52,051 nucleotides of DNA, taken from assembly GCA_016288215.1 (NCBI GenBank), contig JAEEYQ010000040.1:1-52051 (forward strand), in the 5' to 3' direction. The notes beneath the pieces are model-generated. The model did not search any database and was not told the DNA's origin. It worked only from the letters and a program-made list of their open reading frames with translations. Origin of the DNA: Lentisphaeria bacterium (GTDB lineage Bacteria; Verrucomicrobiota; Lentisphaeria; Oligosphaerales; Oligosphaeraceae). Below are positions 25,675 to 34,471 of this stretch, one piece after another. A program made the translations under genes and the position numbers. Each line of letters begins with the position of its first letter. Position 1 is the first letter of the stretch.

Positions 25675-26020
25675 TGCCGTCGTGGGCCATTTTTGACCCT
25701 TTTTTCAGAGAGAATGGCCGCCCAGGGCCCCTAGAGCGCGTTCTAAGGCATGCTACCCTTTTTTAGGTATATTAATACCTGAAATACAGATGGCCCCTTC
25801 TAGGCCCCTCTGGATGCGTTTCTGCGTTTTCCATATTTGGAGGAAAAGCGGCCATTTGGGGTTTTTGAAGTTGCAAATAATGCAACTTTTTAAGAAGGAT
25901 AGACCGCCAAATCTGTCAAACTCAGAGGGTTCATTTCCTCAGGGGCAATGATTCAACCAGCCGCCTTCGGACTGCCGTCTATTTTGCTGTAAGTTATTAT
26001 CCTCCAAATGGAAAGGGCGA
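25675..26020. repeat. 345-bp direct repeat, right copy
   Basis: Partner of 23541-23885. Its right end lies inside the 3' end of the beta-helix gene, so this copy is probably the original context. The two copies enclose ~1.8 kb with the AAA ATPase. Confidence 0.9.
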
Positions 26021-27258
26021 TAGGCACTGCCGTCCCACTGCCAGACGGTGCAGCCGTTGCCTTCTGGCGGTGAAAAGGGAAGGCTGTCCAGCTTCCAGCC
26101 GATTCCACCGCCATGGGACGGCTTTTCTCCCTTCGCCGGCACATCCAGTTCCCTTGGGACGGCATCGGGAAGATGGATCCAAAAGCCCTCCGTCAGCAGA
26201 CCGCTCTTGCGGACGACGGCTTTCCGCTCGACTCCCCATGCTTCCAATCCTCCCAAATCCGCCTCATGAACGGCGAAAGGGGCGGCGCACAGATTCCAGC
26301 CAGGCCGTAGCCGAAGAGCCATCATCTTCCTTATATAGTGGATATAGCGGACATCGCGGAAATCCGGCAGGCGGTCGCCAGTCGTGAAATCCACCGTCTC
26401 GTGAGAGGAGGTTCCCGCGGCAAAGGCCGTCGGCTCCTCGCCGAAATGGATTTGGCGACCGCTGTTGGCTTCTGGTGGGAAGCGGATGGCCAGCTCCGAG
26501 GCGTCAATCTGGCAGTCTCCGCCGTTGATTTCCAACAAGTTATCGTCATTGGCGGCAAATTTGACTCCAATGGCGGTGTCTTCCAGCTGGAGCCGCCCGC
26601 CAGTCATGCGGAATGCGGCGTCTTCGCCGTCGGTCTCCCCAAGTTGGATGCCGATGTGGCCTCCCGAAACGGTCACGTCGGCATGGCGGGCCTGAAATTG
26701 GCGCGTCGCCGTCACTCCGCAGCTCTCCATTTCGGCCTCTTCCGGAGAAGGCAGGCTGACGGAAAGGGCGGCGTGCTCCAAACGCACTTCGCCACCGCAG
26801 AAGATGCCGCCCACGGCGGCTCGAATATGGAGCGTAGCGTCGTGGACGGTCAGAGTGGATGCCTGTTCGCCGATGAGCAGCCCGTAGCCGAAGTCGGGGT
26901 CGAAGGCGTCAATGAGAAGGGAGCCGCCGCCGCAGAGCGTGAGGTCGCATTCGGCGTAATAGGAGTCGATGCCAGGTCCTCCGGTATCTCCTATCTTGTT
27001 TTCTCCCAACAGGATAATGGTGATGGACTCCTCCTGGATCAAGATGCCGCCGTAGGAGAACTGCTCTTCGCAGGCCTGCGTGATGCAGGCGTTGTCCAAT
27101 GTCAGGACATGGGCGGCGGGGTCATAGCGGGCGGAGCCGTCGCCGCAGGGGATGACGAGGCGGTCATCGGAGAATTGTTGGTTGTTGACCCAACAGGGAT
27201 AGTCTTTGGCCCACAGCAGGGTCAGCGGAAGCAGAATGGCGGGAAGAAGCAGTTTCAT
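25939..27258 (-). CDS. Secreted right-handed beta-helix protein
   Basis: 439 residues from the ATG at 27258, where the signal peptide MKLLLPAILLPLTLLWAKDY begins (GAAAGAAA upstream); the longer frame adds 12 unlikely codons. GSARYDPAAHVLTLDNACI, ITIILLGENKIG and CDLTLCGGGSLLIDA are repeated beta-strand rungs like those of surface beta-helix proteins that bind polysaccharide. From ~325 a different domain begins (MALRLRPGWNLCAAPF) with a Trp/Gly-rich C-terminus. No catalytic residues are recognised. The last codons lie in the 345-bp repeat. It diverges from the propeller gene at 27815. Confidence 0.7.
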   Translation of the reverse strand: MKLLLPAILLPLTLLWAKDYPCWVNNQQFSDDRLVIPCGDGSARYDPAAHVLTLDNACITQACEEQFSYGGILIQEESITIILLGENKIGDTGGPGIDSYYAECDLTLCGGGSLLIDAFDPDFGYGLLIGEQASTLTVHDATLHIRAAVGGIFCGGEVRLEHAALSVSLPSPEEAEMESCGVTATRQFQARHADVTVSGGHIGIQLGETDGEDAAFRMTGGRLQLEDTAIGVKFAANDDNLLEINGGDCQIDASELAIRFPPEANSGRQIHFGEEPTAFAAGTSSHETVDFTTGDRLPDFRDVRYIHYIRKMMALRLRPGWNLCAAPFAVHEADLGGLEAWGVERKAVVRKSGLLTEGFWIHLPDAVPRELDVPAKGEKPSHGGGIGWKLDSLPFSPPEGNGCTVWQWDGSAYRPFHLEDNNLQQNRRQSEGGWLNHCP

Positions 27259-27395
27259 GGCATTTCTTTCATAAAAGAACAATATTGCATTCATATATGA
27301 TAATATTCTTTCATAAAATTACAAGAAAGACAATGGTGTTTTGTGACAAATTATTTTTGTAACTATTCAAAACCATCCGCTAAAGCTCAATTTGT

Positions 27396-27657
27396 GGTCA
27401 TAATTCGGCCCCGTTGGGGCCGTAAAATCAGAGGGGGCACATTCATCCCCCGGGTCTCGCCTTGCTCGACCCGGGGTTACGTAAATTAGGCCCTTTCAGG
27501 GCCTTACAAAACACATGCATGCAAGTTCACATGTCATCATGCCTCAAAGAGAGCCGCAACGCGGCTCAATTAAGGTAACCCCGGGTTGAGCGGAGCGAAA
27601 CCCGGGGGCAAGCCTCACCCCATGGCTCCACGGCCCCAACGGGGCCGAATTATGACC
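27396..27657. repeat. Nested palindromic element with perfect 27-bp terminal inverted repeats
   Basis: The left arm (27396-27422, GGTCATAATTCGGCCCCGTT...) is the exact complement of the right arm (27631-27657). Inside, 27446-27480 and 27575-27608 form a second inverted pair (about 29 of 34 positions) rich in CCCGGG. Between these are hairpins AGGCCCTTTCAGGGCCT (~27488) and GAGCCGCAACGCGGCTC (~27551). It lies between divergent gene starts, so it is not a terminator; the 27295-27814 gap has no gene otherwise. Confidence 0.88.
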
Positions 27658-27814
27658 ATGAATATTGCTTTATGGATAGGTTCTGAATTGTTACCGTTTG
27701 GCATGAGTTGCAATGTGGCGTTCATGGGATATTGTAGAGAGAAATCATGAGATTAGCCGCGCCATGCCGTTGGCTTGGCCATATACAAGTCGTTCAACAT
27801 CAAGGAAATGAGAA

Positions 27815-29431
27815 ATGCAGACAAAACAAATGCTGTTGGGTGCGATTGCGGTATGTGCCCTGGCCTGCATGGGATCGGCCCAAGAGGGAACATGGATTCA
27901 GCAGGGGGTGCCGACGCAATTGACTTTCGGGGCCGGCAACGACGTGGAGGCGGCGGTGGGGCCGGATGGCCGCATCGCCTATGAGAACGACGCCGGCGGC
28001 GGTCTGGAGATTTTCATTTTAGACCCCGCCTCTGGAAACACGCAGAAACTGATTGGCGGCGCTCCCAACGTGATGGCCGCCTATCCCGCCTGGACGCCGG
28101 ACGGCGGCATTGTCTACGCCTTGAGCAGGCCCACAGGCACGGCTATTATCCAAGTGCCTGCGGGAGGGGATATTGGATGCAATCTGTGGCTGTGGAAGGA
28201 CGGAGCCCACACGCGGTTGACGAAAGGGCTGTGGCGGGATTTCACGCCATCGGTCTCCCCTGATGGCAAGAAGGTCTGGTTCACCACGTCCCGCGGCCGC
28301 CGCAACGTGGGCGATGGCTCTCATCTGGCCTGTCTGGATTTGACCGATCCGGAGCATAAGGTGACGGAATTCCGCAACATCGCCTGCTCCGGCGGCCAGG
28401 CGGCGGTTTCTCCCGTCGTTTCGCCCCGCGGCAAACTGCTCCTTTGGGCTCAGGCGGACGGTGCCTTCTCCAATTGGTGTCTTCAGCTCTCATTGGAGAG
28501 GAATGTGGAAAAGGGTCAGCAGCTGACCAAGCCGGTCATGAGTTGCTATGCGCCGCGCTGGTCGCCAGACGGACGGTACATCGCGTTCACGGGCTTCCGC
28601 AAGGGCGACGACGGATGGGGCGTCTGGATCATGGAACCGCGCACGGGAAACATCGCGAAGGTGGAAACCGGCAAGGGCAACGCGAAAAGCCCCTGCTGGA
28701 CGCCGGATGGCAAGGCCCTCGTCTATGAAAACAACGCGACGGGGCTCTACAAGCTCTATCGGATTGACGTGACTCTGAATCCGCCTGCCGTCTCCGCCGA
28801 TGAAACGGAGGAAGTGCCGCTCGAACCCAAGACCACAGGCCGGCTCGTGCGTCAAGACGATGGTTCTTACGCCTGGCAGGACGAAAACGGAAAGTTATTG
28901 AACAGCAATGAGTTGCGAAATAACGGCATCGCCTTTAACTCCCCTGCGGGCATCGATTTCAAAAGGAACACGTTCTTCCTGAAGGGAAAATTCAAGATCA
29001 ATTCGTTGGCGAAAGGTGCCAACGCCGCCATTTTGGTCGCTGCCTACTATCCCTTCAACCCCAATCCCGCATGGCAATTTTTCGTGGACGGCAATAGCAG
29101 ATTCCGCTTCTCGTCACGGACCCCCGAGGGACAATACACGGACGTGGTCGCCCAACAGCCCATCAAACTGGGAGTGGAATACGATATCGTCGCCACCCAT
29201 GCGCCGGATGGACATCTTTCCATGCTTATCAGCGGTCAGCCGAGGGCGGACATGCAGGTCGATCCGCCTGCGGAGCTGGTCGGCGCCAAACTGCTGACCT
29301 TCGGGACGGGCATCAACGGAGTCAATCCGGTTGACGGCGGACTGACGGCATTCGAATGCGGTGTCGGCATCCCGAAGGATTTCCCCCGCATCAAGACGCT
29401 GAAGGAACTTTTTGAAGAGGAGGACAAATGA
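27815..29431 (+). CDS. Secreted TolB-like beta-propeller protein with C-terminal concanavalin-like domain
   Basis: 538 residues with a signal peptide (MQTKQMLLGAIAVCALACMG, cleavage near SAQ). Residues ~30-330 show repeated propeller blades with the PD40 pattern: AAYPAWTPDGGIVY, TPSVSPDGKKVWFTT, APRWSPDGRYIAFTG and SPCWTPDGKALVYE. Residues ~360-530 look like a LamG/concanavalin-type beta-sandwich (FFLKGKFKINSLA, AWQFFVDGNSRFRFSS), often a glycan-binding part. The start at 27815 follows AAGGAAATGAGAA. The stop overlaps the next gene's ATG, so the pair is translationally coupled. Likely a glycan-binding or sensing protein at the cell surface; no enzyme motif seen. Confidence 0.78.
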   Translation: MQTKQMLLGAIAVCALACMGSAQEGTWIQQGVPTQLTFGAGNDVEAAVGPDGRIAYENDAGGGLEIFILDPASGNTQKLIGGAPNVMAAYPAWTPDGGIVYALSRPTGTAIIQVPAGGDIGCNLWLWKDGAHTRLTKGLWRDFTPSVSPDGKKVWFTTSRGRRNVGDGSHLACLDLTDPEHKVTEFRNIACSGGQAAVSPVVSPRGKLLLWAQADGAFSNWCLQLSLERNVEKGQQLTKPVMSCYAPRWSPDGRYIAFTGFRKGDDGWGVWIMEPRTGNIAKVETGKGNAKSPCWTPDGKALVYENNATGLYKLYRIDVTLNPPAVSADETEEVPLEPKTTGRLVRQDDGSYAWQDENGKLLNSNELRNNGIAFNSPAGIDFKRNTFFLKGKFKINSLAKGANAAILVAAYYPFNPNPAWQFFVDGNSRFRFSSRTPEGQYTDVVAQQPIKLGVEYDIVATHAPDGHLSMLISGQPRADMQVDPPAELVGAKLLTFGTGINGVNPVDGGLTAFECGVGIPKDFPRIKTLKELFEEEDK

Positions 29432-30666
29432 TGAAACAGATGCTGAACGGACTCATCGTCGGGCTGCTGGCCTGCGTCGCCGTTGCCGAGCAGGGGGATA
29501 AGCCGCTGGAAATCATGGCGTTAGTGGATCACTACGACTTTGCGGCCGTGGGGGATCCCCAAAAACCCGGCCATTACCTTTACGACACGGAGACCTCCGA
29601 AGGCTGCGCGAAGATTCTGGATCATGTGCTGCTGACGGGGGCCCAGACGGTGCTGTGGCGGCCCGAATCCGGCTCCATGATGCGCTATCACAGCAAGGAG
29701 GAAAGCTTTCTGATTCGTCGTGGCATGGACAAACGCCGCATGATTCTCCATCAGGAGCCTGTCTACACATGGGTGCGCTATGGCGAGTCGGAAGTGGATC
29801 TGATCAACTACAGCCTTGGCCTGATTCGGGAACGAGGCCTGTGCTGCGGCTTCCATTGGCCTTTTGAGGAGACCCATTGGGCGGGATGGACTTTTGGCCC
29901 CTACAACTTGGAGCATCCCCAATATTGGGGCATGACGCGGGAGGGCGTGCCATGGTCCGGCCGGACCAGTCTGGCCTTCCCGGAGGCAATGGCCCACAAA
30001 ATGCGGGTCGCTGACGAGCTCATGGACATGAAGCCCGAGGTGATCTTCATCGACACATGGCGCAACGGCGGATGGTCGCCCCGCGTGGAGTATGTGAAGC
30101 CCCAGGTGGACCGCTGGAAGGCGCGCTATGGCACGGAGCCCCCGCCCCCCAACGACCTCAAATGGTGCGAACATGTGTCGGAGACCATCCATGAATGGTA
30201 CCGTCTTATGCGGGCCCGCATGGACAAGCAGAACCCGCGCCCCCGCCTGTTGGTGGGATTCCAGCTGGTGGGACGGGGCGGCTCACGGGACGCCGTTCTG
30301 CGCAACTGCGGCATCGATTGGCCTAAACTCGTGGAGGACAAGCTGGTGGATGGCATAGTCGTCATGGGCGTCGCCTGGGACCGGAAGCGTCCGATGGAAA
30401 GCACAAGGGAAATCTATCAGGACGTCATGGACATGTGCCGCGGCAAATGCCAGGTGTTCTTCCCTGTTCAGGCCTACAATTTCACGAGGGTGGGACTGGA
30501 GGCCTATGCGGGGGCCACGGGCCTCTCAGAGGGCAAGGTCACGGAGGAGCTGCTGAAGATCACGCGGGAAGTCGGCGCGGACGGCGTGGTTCTCGAAGTC
30601 GTCGACCATGAGAACTATCGTCCGGATGTGAGAAAGGCCCTGTGGGACGAAGCACATCGCAAGTAA
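29428..30666 (+). CDS. Secreted TIM-barrel hydrolase-like protein
   Basis: 412 residues. A signal peptide (MLNGLIVGLLACVAVAEQ) follows a start overlapping the previous stop by four bases (ATGATG; either ATG may be used). The body looks like a putative glycoside hydrolase TIM barrel: GFHWPFEETHWAG, a strand VIFIDTWRNGGW and VDGIVVMGVAWDRKRP, with acidic residues at strand ends (FEETHW, FIDTW). Its exact family is not recognised. Coupled with the propeller/LamG protein, it may form a secreted glycan-processing pair. It is convergent with the GH20 gene across a repeat array. Confidence 0.68.
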   Translation: MMKQMLNGLIVGLLACVAVAEQGDKPLEIMALVDHYDFAAVGDPQKPGHYLYDTETSEGCAKILDHVLLTGAQTVLWRPESGSMMRYHSKEESFLIRRGMDKRRMILHQEPVYTWVRYGESEVDLINYSLGLIRERGLCCGFHWPFEETHWAGWTFGPYNLEHPQYWGMTREGVPWSGRTSLAFPEAMAHKMRVADELMDMKPEVIFIDTWRNGGWSPRVEYVKPQVDRWKARYGTEPPPPNDLKWCEHVSETIHEWYRLMRARMDKQNPRPRLLVGFQLVGRGGSRDAVLRNCGIDWPKLVEDKLVDGIVVMGVAWDRKRPMESTREIYQDVMDMCRGKCQVFFPVQAYNFTRVGLEAYAGATGLSEGKVTEELLKITREVGADGVVLEVVDHENYRPDVRKALWDEAHRK

Positions 30667-30703
30667 CTGACAATAAGGCTATAACGCTAAAAACATAGTT
30701 AAA

Positions 30704-30904
30704 GGGACATGAGACGGGAAAGTGAATTAGGAATTAGGAATGAGGAATGAGAAATTTCTCAAGGCAAATTCCTAATTTCTAATTCCTAATTATTCACGAT
30801 AAATTCCTAATTTCTAATTCCTAATTATTCACGATAAATTCCTAATTTCTAATTCCTAATTATTCACGATAAATTCCTAATTTCTAATTTCTAATTTCTA
30901 ATTC
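30704..30904. repeat. GTCTC motif plus AATTAGG array with three perfect 35-bp tandem units
   Basis: GGGACATGAGACGGG is followed by AATTAGGAATTAGG steps, then three identical 35-bp units (30766-30800, 30801-30835, 30836-30870) and a fourth that diverges. Units are built from AATTCCTAATTTCT steps plus ATTCACGAT. The array fills the gap between two convergent genes and supplies the last codons and the TAG stop of the GH20 gene. Confidence 0.92.
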
Positions 30905-33900
30905 TCAATGGCGGTGACGGCCAGCAGGACGGGCTGCACCTTGTCGTGGTTGCTGACGAAGTCGATGGACTGAATGGCCAATTGGGGCTTGGGGTTCCAC
31001 CATGTGGCCGCCACCAGAGAGACCAATGTGCCGTCCTTTGCGGTGTGCCGCCAGGCCACGGGGGCCATACTGCAGCCGAACTGGGTGTTCCAGTCGGCAA
31101 TCTCGATGTTCCACCGCATGGGCAGCTCCAACGTGCTGCCGTCCTCGTAATGGATGACGTAAGTTGCTGGAGTCTGGGGATTTCCAGCGTCATATAAATC
31201 GCGGAGGAGCTTTTCGGGCCGACTGGTGGTCTGCAGGAAGGACAGGCCAGCCACTTTGGCGCCCACGGGAATCTGCCATGCGGCGTCCGGAAGCATGTCC
31301 CCCTTTTGGGCGGCCAGGGCGATGGCCGCCTGAGCCCCCTTGTCAATGACAAAGGGAATCCCGCCGTACCAGCCAAGGCCACGGGGCAGATCGGCCAAAT
31401 CGTAGGTGTCGGGCAGACCCAGCCAGCCAATGGAGCCGCCGCCCTGCAGAGCCATGTTGAACCAGGGCGAAAGCGTCAGCGGACGGCAGGCCTTCGGCCG
31501 CCGCGCGTCCGCGCCGTCGTAGATTCCACGGAAGGTTTCCATCACATCGAAATCAATCTGCCCCAACGGCTTGTCGCTGCGCGCCCAGCAGCGTTCCCCG
31601 CTCAGCATCATGGAGGACATGAGATGATGCCGTTGGCGAATCTTGTCGATGGGATACCAGGTGGTGCCGCCATAGCCGAGGACGCCCTGACGGAAGGTCT
31701 CATCTATGAAATTCACCACGTTCTCCGGGTAGAACCAGCCGCTGGAGATGACATCGAACCCCTTGTCCTTGAAGAACTTGACGGAGGGATAGTCCTTTGT
31801 TTCGTCATAATGCCAGTCAAAGATCACCACGTCCCGCGGAATTTGCGGCAGCGCCTTCATGGTGGCGAAGTTGCCGCCGCCGTTATGCTCCTCCAGCAGT
31901 TGGTCGCCCCATATGCACATGCGCAAGTTCTTCTTTTTCAAGAAGTTATATAGACGCAACGCCTCCTCGGCAAAGAGCTCGCCGCCCGTGGCCCCCTTGC
32001 AGCGTTCGCAGACGGCAATGGGCTCGAAGGTGACCTCGTCCATGCCCACATGGAACCATTTCGCCTGCGGATAGCATTCCAGCTGCTCTTCAATCATGTC
32101 AAACACCAGCTTGTGGATGTCCGGATGGCGTGGGCAGTAGTTCCAATACTTCACAAGGGCGTCCTTTGCCGGCTCCTTCACCTCCGCATATTCCCGAAAT
32201 TGGGGCTTTTCAAGGAAGTAGTTGAAATGGGAGAAGCATTGAGTCATGGGGATGACGTCCATGCCGTAGAGGTCCAGCAGGGCCGCCAGCCGACGATGCT
32301 CCGCCTTGGTGGCGGCGTCGGGGCGGGAGAGCTCCGGATGGCGCTCGTAGCACAGACGGTTGTCGAACTGAATGGCCAGCCAGTTCATCTTCAAGGCGGC
32401 CATCATATCGATAACCTTTTCTGCTTCAGGAACTTTTGCGGAGCTTTCGGGAGCGATGAGGTGATAGCCGCGATAGGGCATGTCCGGCCAATCCTGCAAT
32501 GTGGCCTGACGCCGAACCAGCTGGCCGTCGCAGAGCCCGCTCAATTGGGCCAACGACTGGATGGCCCAGACCAGACCGCGGTGGGTGGTGGCCTCCAACG
32601 TCACGGTTTTGGCGCTGTACACGTGGTAGGCTTCCTGCCGCTGCCAGTCTGCAAGGCCGTTAAGTTCCTTCCATGCAGGAGCTTCTGTCAATTTCAGCAC
32701 CACGGTCGCCTCCTTGGGGGTGGCTACCGCCGCGATGTCCGTTCCAAACCGTTGCCGATAGATCCGTTCCATGGCCTTCAGGGCCTTTTCCGTGCCTTCG
32801 GCCGCATAGACCTTCAGGGGGAGCGATTCACGGAAGTTCTTCTTGCCCAAATGGATACGCTTTGGCATCGGCACGATGCGACCATTGGGCTTCGCCGCCG
32901 GCGGCATGGCGATGGACGGATGGAGCGGCAGTTCGCCGGGCATGGGGGGAATCGTCACCTGCACATAGCCCTCGCTGGGGCGGTAGAATTTGCCTTTGGT
33001 GTGGCCCCATGAACTATACTCCTCCAGATTCGGCAGTTTCCGTGAACGGCCGAAGAGGATGCGGAATTGGCGACGCCCCTTGAAGAAGGCCTCCGGCAGC
33101 TCGATGCCCAGCTGCGCAATCCACCTGCCATCTCCCTTCTTTGTATTTGCATGCCATTGGGGCAGAACGAATTGCGTATTGTTCACCAGATTGGTGGCCT
33201 TGGAGTACCATGTGGTGAAATAGCCCGGCAGACTGCCTCCTTCCACCAAACTGCAGGTTCCGCCGCCGCTGTCGACGCCGAAATGATAGGCGGCCTTGGT
33301 CTCCGGATCCTCCAAAAAGACCTCCACCATGTCGTTGAGCCAATTCTGCATGCCATTCACCACGCGGTCAAGCTGGGGTTCCTCGCACCGGTAGAGGATG
33401 TATAACGTCTTGCCATGCAGGCCAAAGCGAACATTTGTGGCCACCGATGGCGTGGCGTATTTGGAGGCCAGCACCGTGAAGGGCCCGGATGTGTTCGCAT
33501 TCTTCCACTCCGCCGCCTCCAGGTCCAGCTTCCCGTCCGGATTTGCCTCCAGAAGCTTCAGCACGCAACGCGGCGCCTCGTCCAGATTCAGCAGGGATGC
33601 GTTGCGGAAGCAGGCGTCCCCTTTGTTGTTGCCTGCGATGAGGGAGATTTTGGCTGTGGTCTCGTTGGGCTTGGCCTCAAAGCGGTATTGGAGATGCTGC
33701 CATTCGTCTTCGCGGACCTGGGCGGGGGACAGCCCCTTCTCCGAACAGGTGCCTTCGGCGTTGAGGGTGTAGAACATGGCCCATGGGGCGCCGCTGCCTT
33801 TCACGTCCACGCTGAATTGATAGAGCTTGCCTGGCTCCAGGCCGTATTTGATCTGGGAGATGCGGAAGAGATAGTTGTCTGGCAGGGACTTGCGGCAAAT

Positions 33901-34092
33901 GCGCACGACGCCTTGTCCGTTCTCCTGAATGACCTCGTAGGTGCCCTCGTGGCGCTCAATGGAGTCCGCATACCAGCCGATGGGAACCCCGTTGTCCTGC
34001 ACGGCTCCCATGAAATCGCCATTCTCCAAAATCTCCGCGGAGACGGCGAAGGCCAGAAGCCACGCCGCCAAAACCATCCCAAACCGCTGCAT
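30898..34092 (-). CDS. Secreted GH20-type beta-N-acetylhexosaminidase with N-terminal carbohydrate-binding domains
   Basis: 1064 residues. Signal peptide 1-19; a CBM4/9-like jelly roll ~20-170 (LENGDFMGAVQDNGVPIGW); a CBM9/DOMON-like domain ~185-385 (VRFGLHGKTLYILYRCEEP, MVEVFLEDPE); a GH20b-like alpha/beta domain ~405-520 (RIVPMPKRIHLG, YHVYSAKTVTLEATTHRGL); then the GH20 TIM barrel ~535-870 with the catalytic pair Asp685-Glu686 in WFHVGMDEVTF. The last ~190 residues are beta-rich. GH20 enzymes remove terminal GlcNAc or GalNAc by substrate-assisted catalysis, fitting mucin or glycosaminoglycan breakdown together with the sialidases. AAAGGAG precedes the ATG at 34092. The stop codon lies inside the repeat array. 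Confidence 0.88.
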   Translation of the reverse strand: MQRFGMVLAAWLLAFAVSAEILENGDFMGAVQDNGVPIGWYADSIERHEGTYEVIQENGQGVVRICRKSLPDNYLFRISQIKYGLEPGKLYQFSVDVKGSGAPWAMFYTLNAEGTCSEKGLSPAQVREDEWQHLQYRFEAKPNETTAKISLIAGNNKGDACFRNASLLNLDEAPRCVLKLLEANPDGKLDLEAAEWKNANTSGPFTVLASKYATPSVATNVRFGLHGKTLYILYRCEEPQLDRVVNGMQNWLNDMVEVFLEDPETKAAYHFGVDSGGGTCSLVEGGSLPGYFTTWYSKATNLVNNTQFVLPQWHANTKKGDGRWIAQLGIELPEAFFKGRRQFRILFGRSRKLPNLEEYSSWGHTKGKFYRPSEGYVQVTIPPMPGELPLHPSIAMPPAAKPNGRIVPMPKRIHLGKKNFRESLPLKVYAAEGTEKALKAMERIYRQRFGTDIAAVATPKEATVVLKLTEAPAWKELNGLADWQRQEAYHVYSAKTVTLEATTHRGLVWAIQSLAQLSGLCDGQLVRRQATLQDWPDMPYRGYHLIAPESSAKVPEAEKVIDMMAALKMNWLAIQFDNRLCYERHPELSRPDAATKAEHRRLAALLDLYGMDVIPMTQCFSHFNYFLEKPQFREYAEVKEPAKDALVKYWNYCPRHPDIHKLVFDMIEEQLECYPQAKWFHVGMDEVTFEPIAVCERCKGATGGELFAEEALRLYNFLKKKNLRMCIWGDQLLEEHNGGGNFATMKALPQIPRDVVIFDWHYDETKDYPSVKFFKDKGFDVISSGWFYPENVVNFIDETFRQGVLGYGGTTWYPIDKIRQRHHLMSSMMLSGERCWARSDKPLGQIDFDVMETFRGIYDGADARRPKACRPLTLSPWFNMALQGGGSIGWLGLPDTYDLADLPRGLGWYGGIPFVIDKGAQAAIALAAQKGDMLPDAAWQIPVGAKVAGLSFLQTTSRPEKLLRDLYDAGNPQTPATYVIHYEDGSTLELPMRWNIEIADWNTQFGCSMAPVAWRHTAKDGTLVSLVAATWWNPKPQLAIQSIDFVSNHDKVQPVLLAVTAIEN

Positions 34093-34192
34093 GTCGTTTC
34101 TCCTTTACAATAACAATATATATAACGAGTCAGAGACCGTGCCTTCTTGCAGGCTCATCATACTATATTGCTTATAGCCGATTTGTCACGCG

Positions 34193-34265
34193 TTGCGGCT
34201 CTTTTGGGGACACGATGGCATGTGAACATTGCCATGGTATGGGTTTTGTAAGGCCTTGAAAGGCA
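34193..34265. repeat. Degenerate partial copy of the 27396-27657 palindromic element
   Basis: ACGCGTTGCGGCTCTTTT, GGCATGTGAAC and GGTTTTGTAAGGCCTTGAAAGG follow the order of the complement of 27484-27560, so this is an inverted, truncated second copy. It lies within the 379-bp gap upstream of the GH20 gene, where no further gene is seen. Confidence 0.75.
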
Positions 34266-34270
34266 GGATG

Positions 34271-34443
34271 TTTCACGTCTCTCGTCTCATGAAAAGCGAA
34301 ACGTGTAAGTAACAATTCCTCATCAACTTACACGTCTCCCGTCTCTCGTCTCCCGTCCTTCGTCTCACGAAAAGCGAAAAGCCCAAAAACCCGCTTTGCG
34401 GATAGGCCCTGAAACAAGAATTTCTAGTTCTTCTAGTTCTTCA
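34271..34443. repeat. GTCTC-heptamer runs with GAAAAGCGAAA tails, then TTCTAG run
   Basis: Two rounds of TTTCACGTCTCTCGTCTCATGAAAAGCGAAA-like order (34271 and 34331), with seven-base GTCTC steps, followed by a TTTCTAGTTCTTCTAG run at 34417-34443. It shows two short-repeat families side by side. Confidence 0.8.
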
Positions 34444-34471
34444 GCCCTCTGTCATCACAGGCCGATCATTC

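Noticed and set aside
23541..26020. Classic insertion sequence or composite transposon
   Set aside because: Flanking repeats are direct and contain host gene sequence; no transposase or terminal inverted repeats were recognised.
27396..27657. Bidirectional terminator
   Set aside because: It lies between divergent gene starts, not between gene ends, and has no T-tracts; a repeat element is more likely.
30766..30870. Possible CRISPR-like array
   Set aside because: The 35-bp units are contiguous and identical with no unique spacers and no cas genes nearby; it is a plain tandem repeat.
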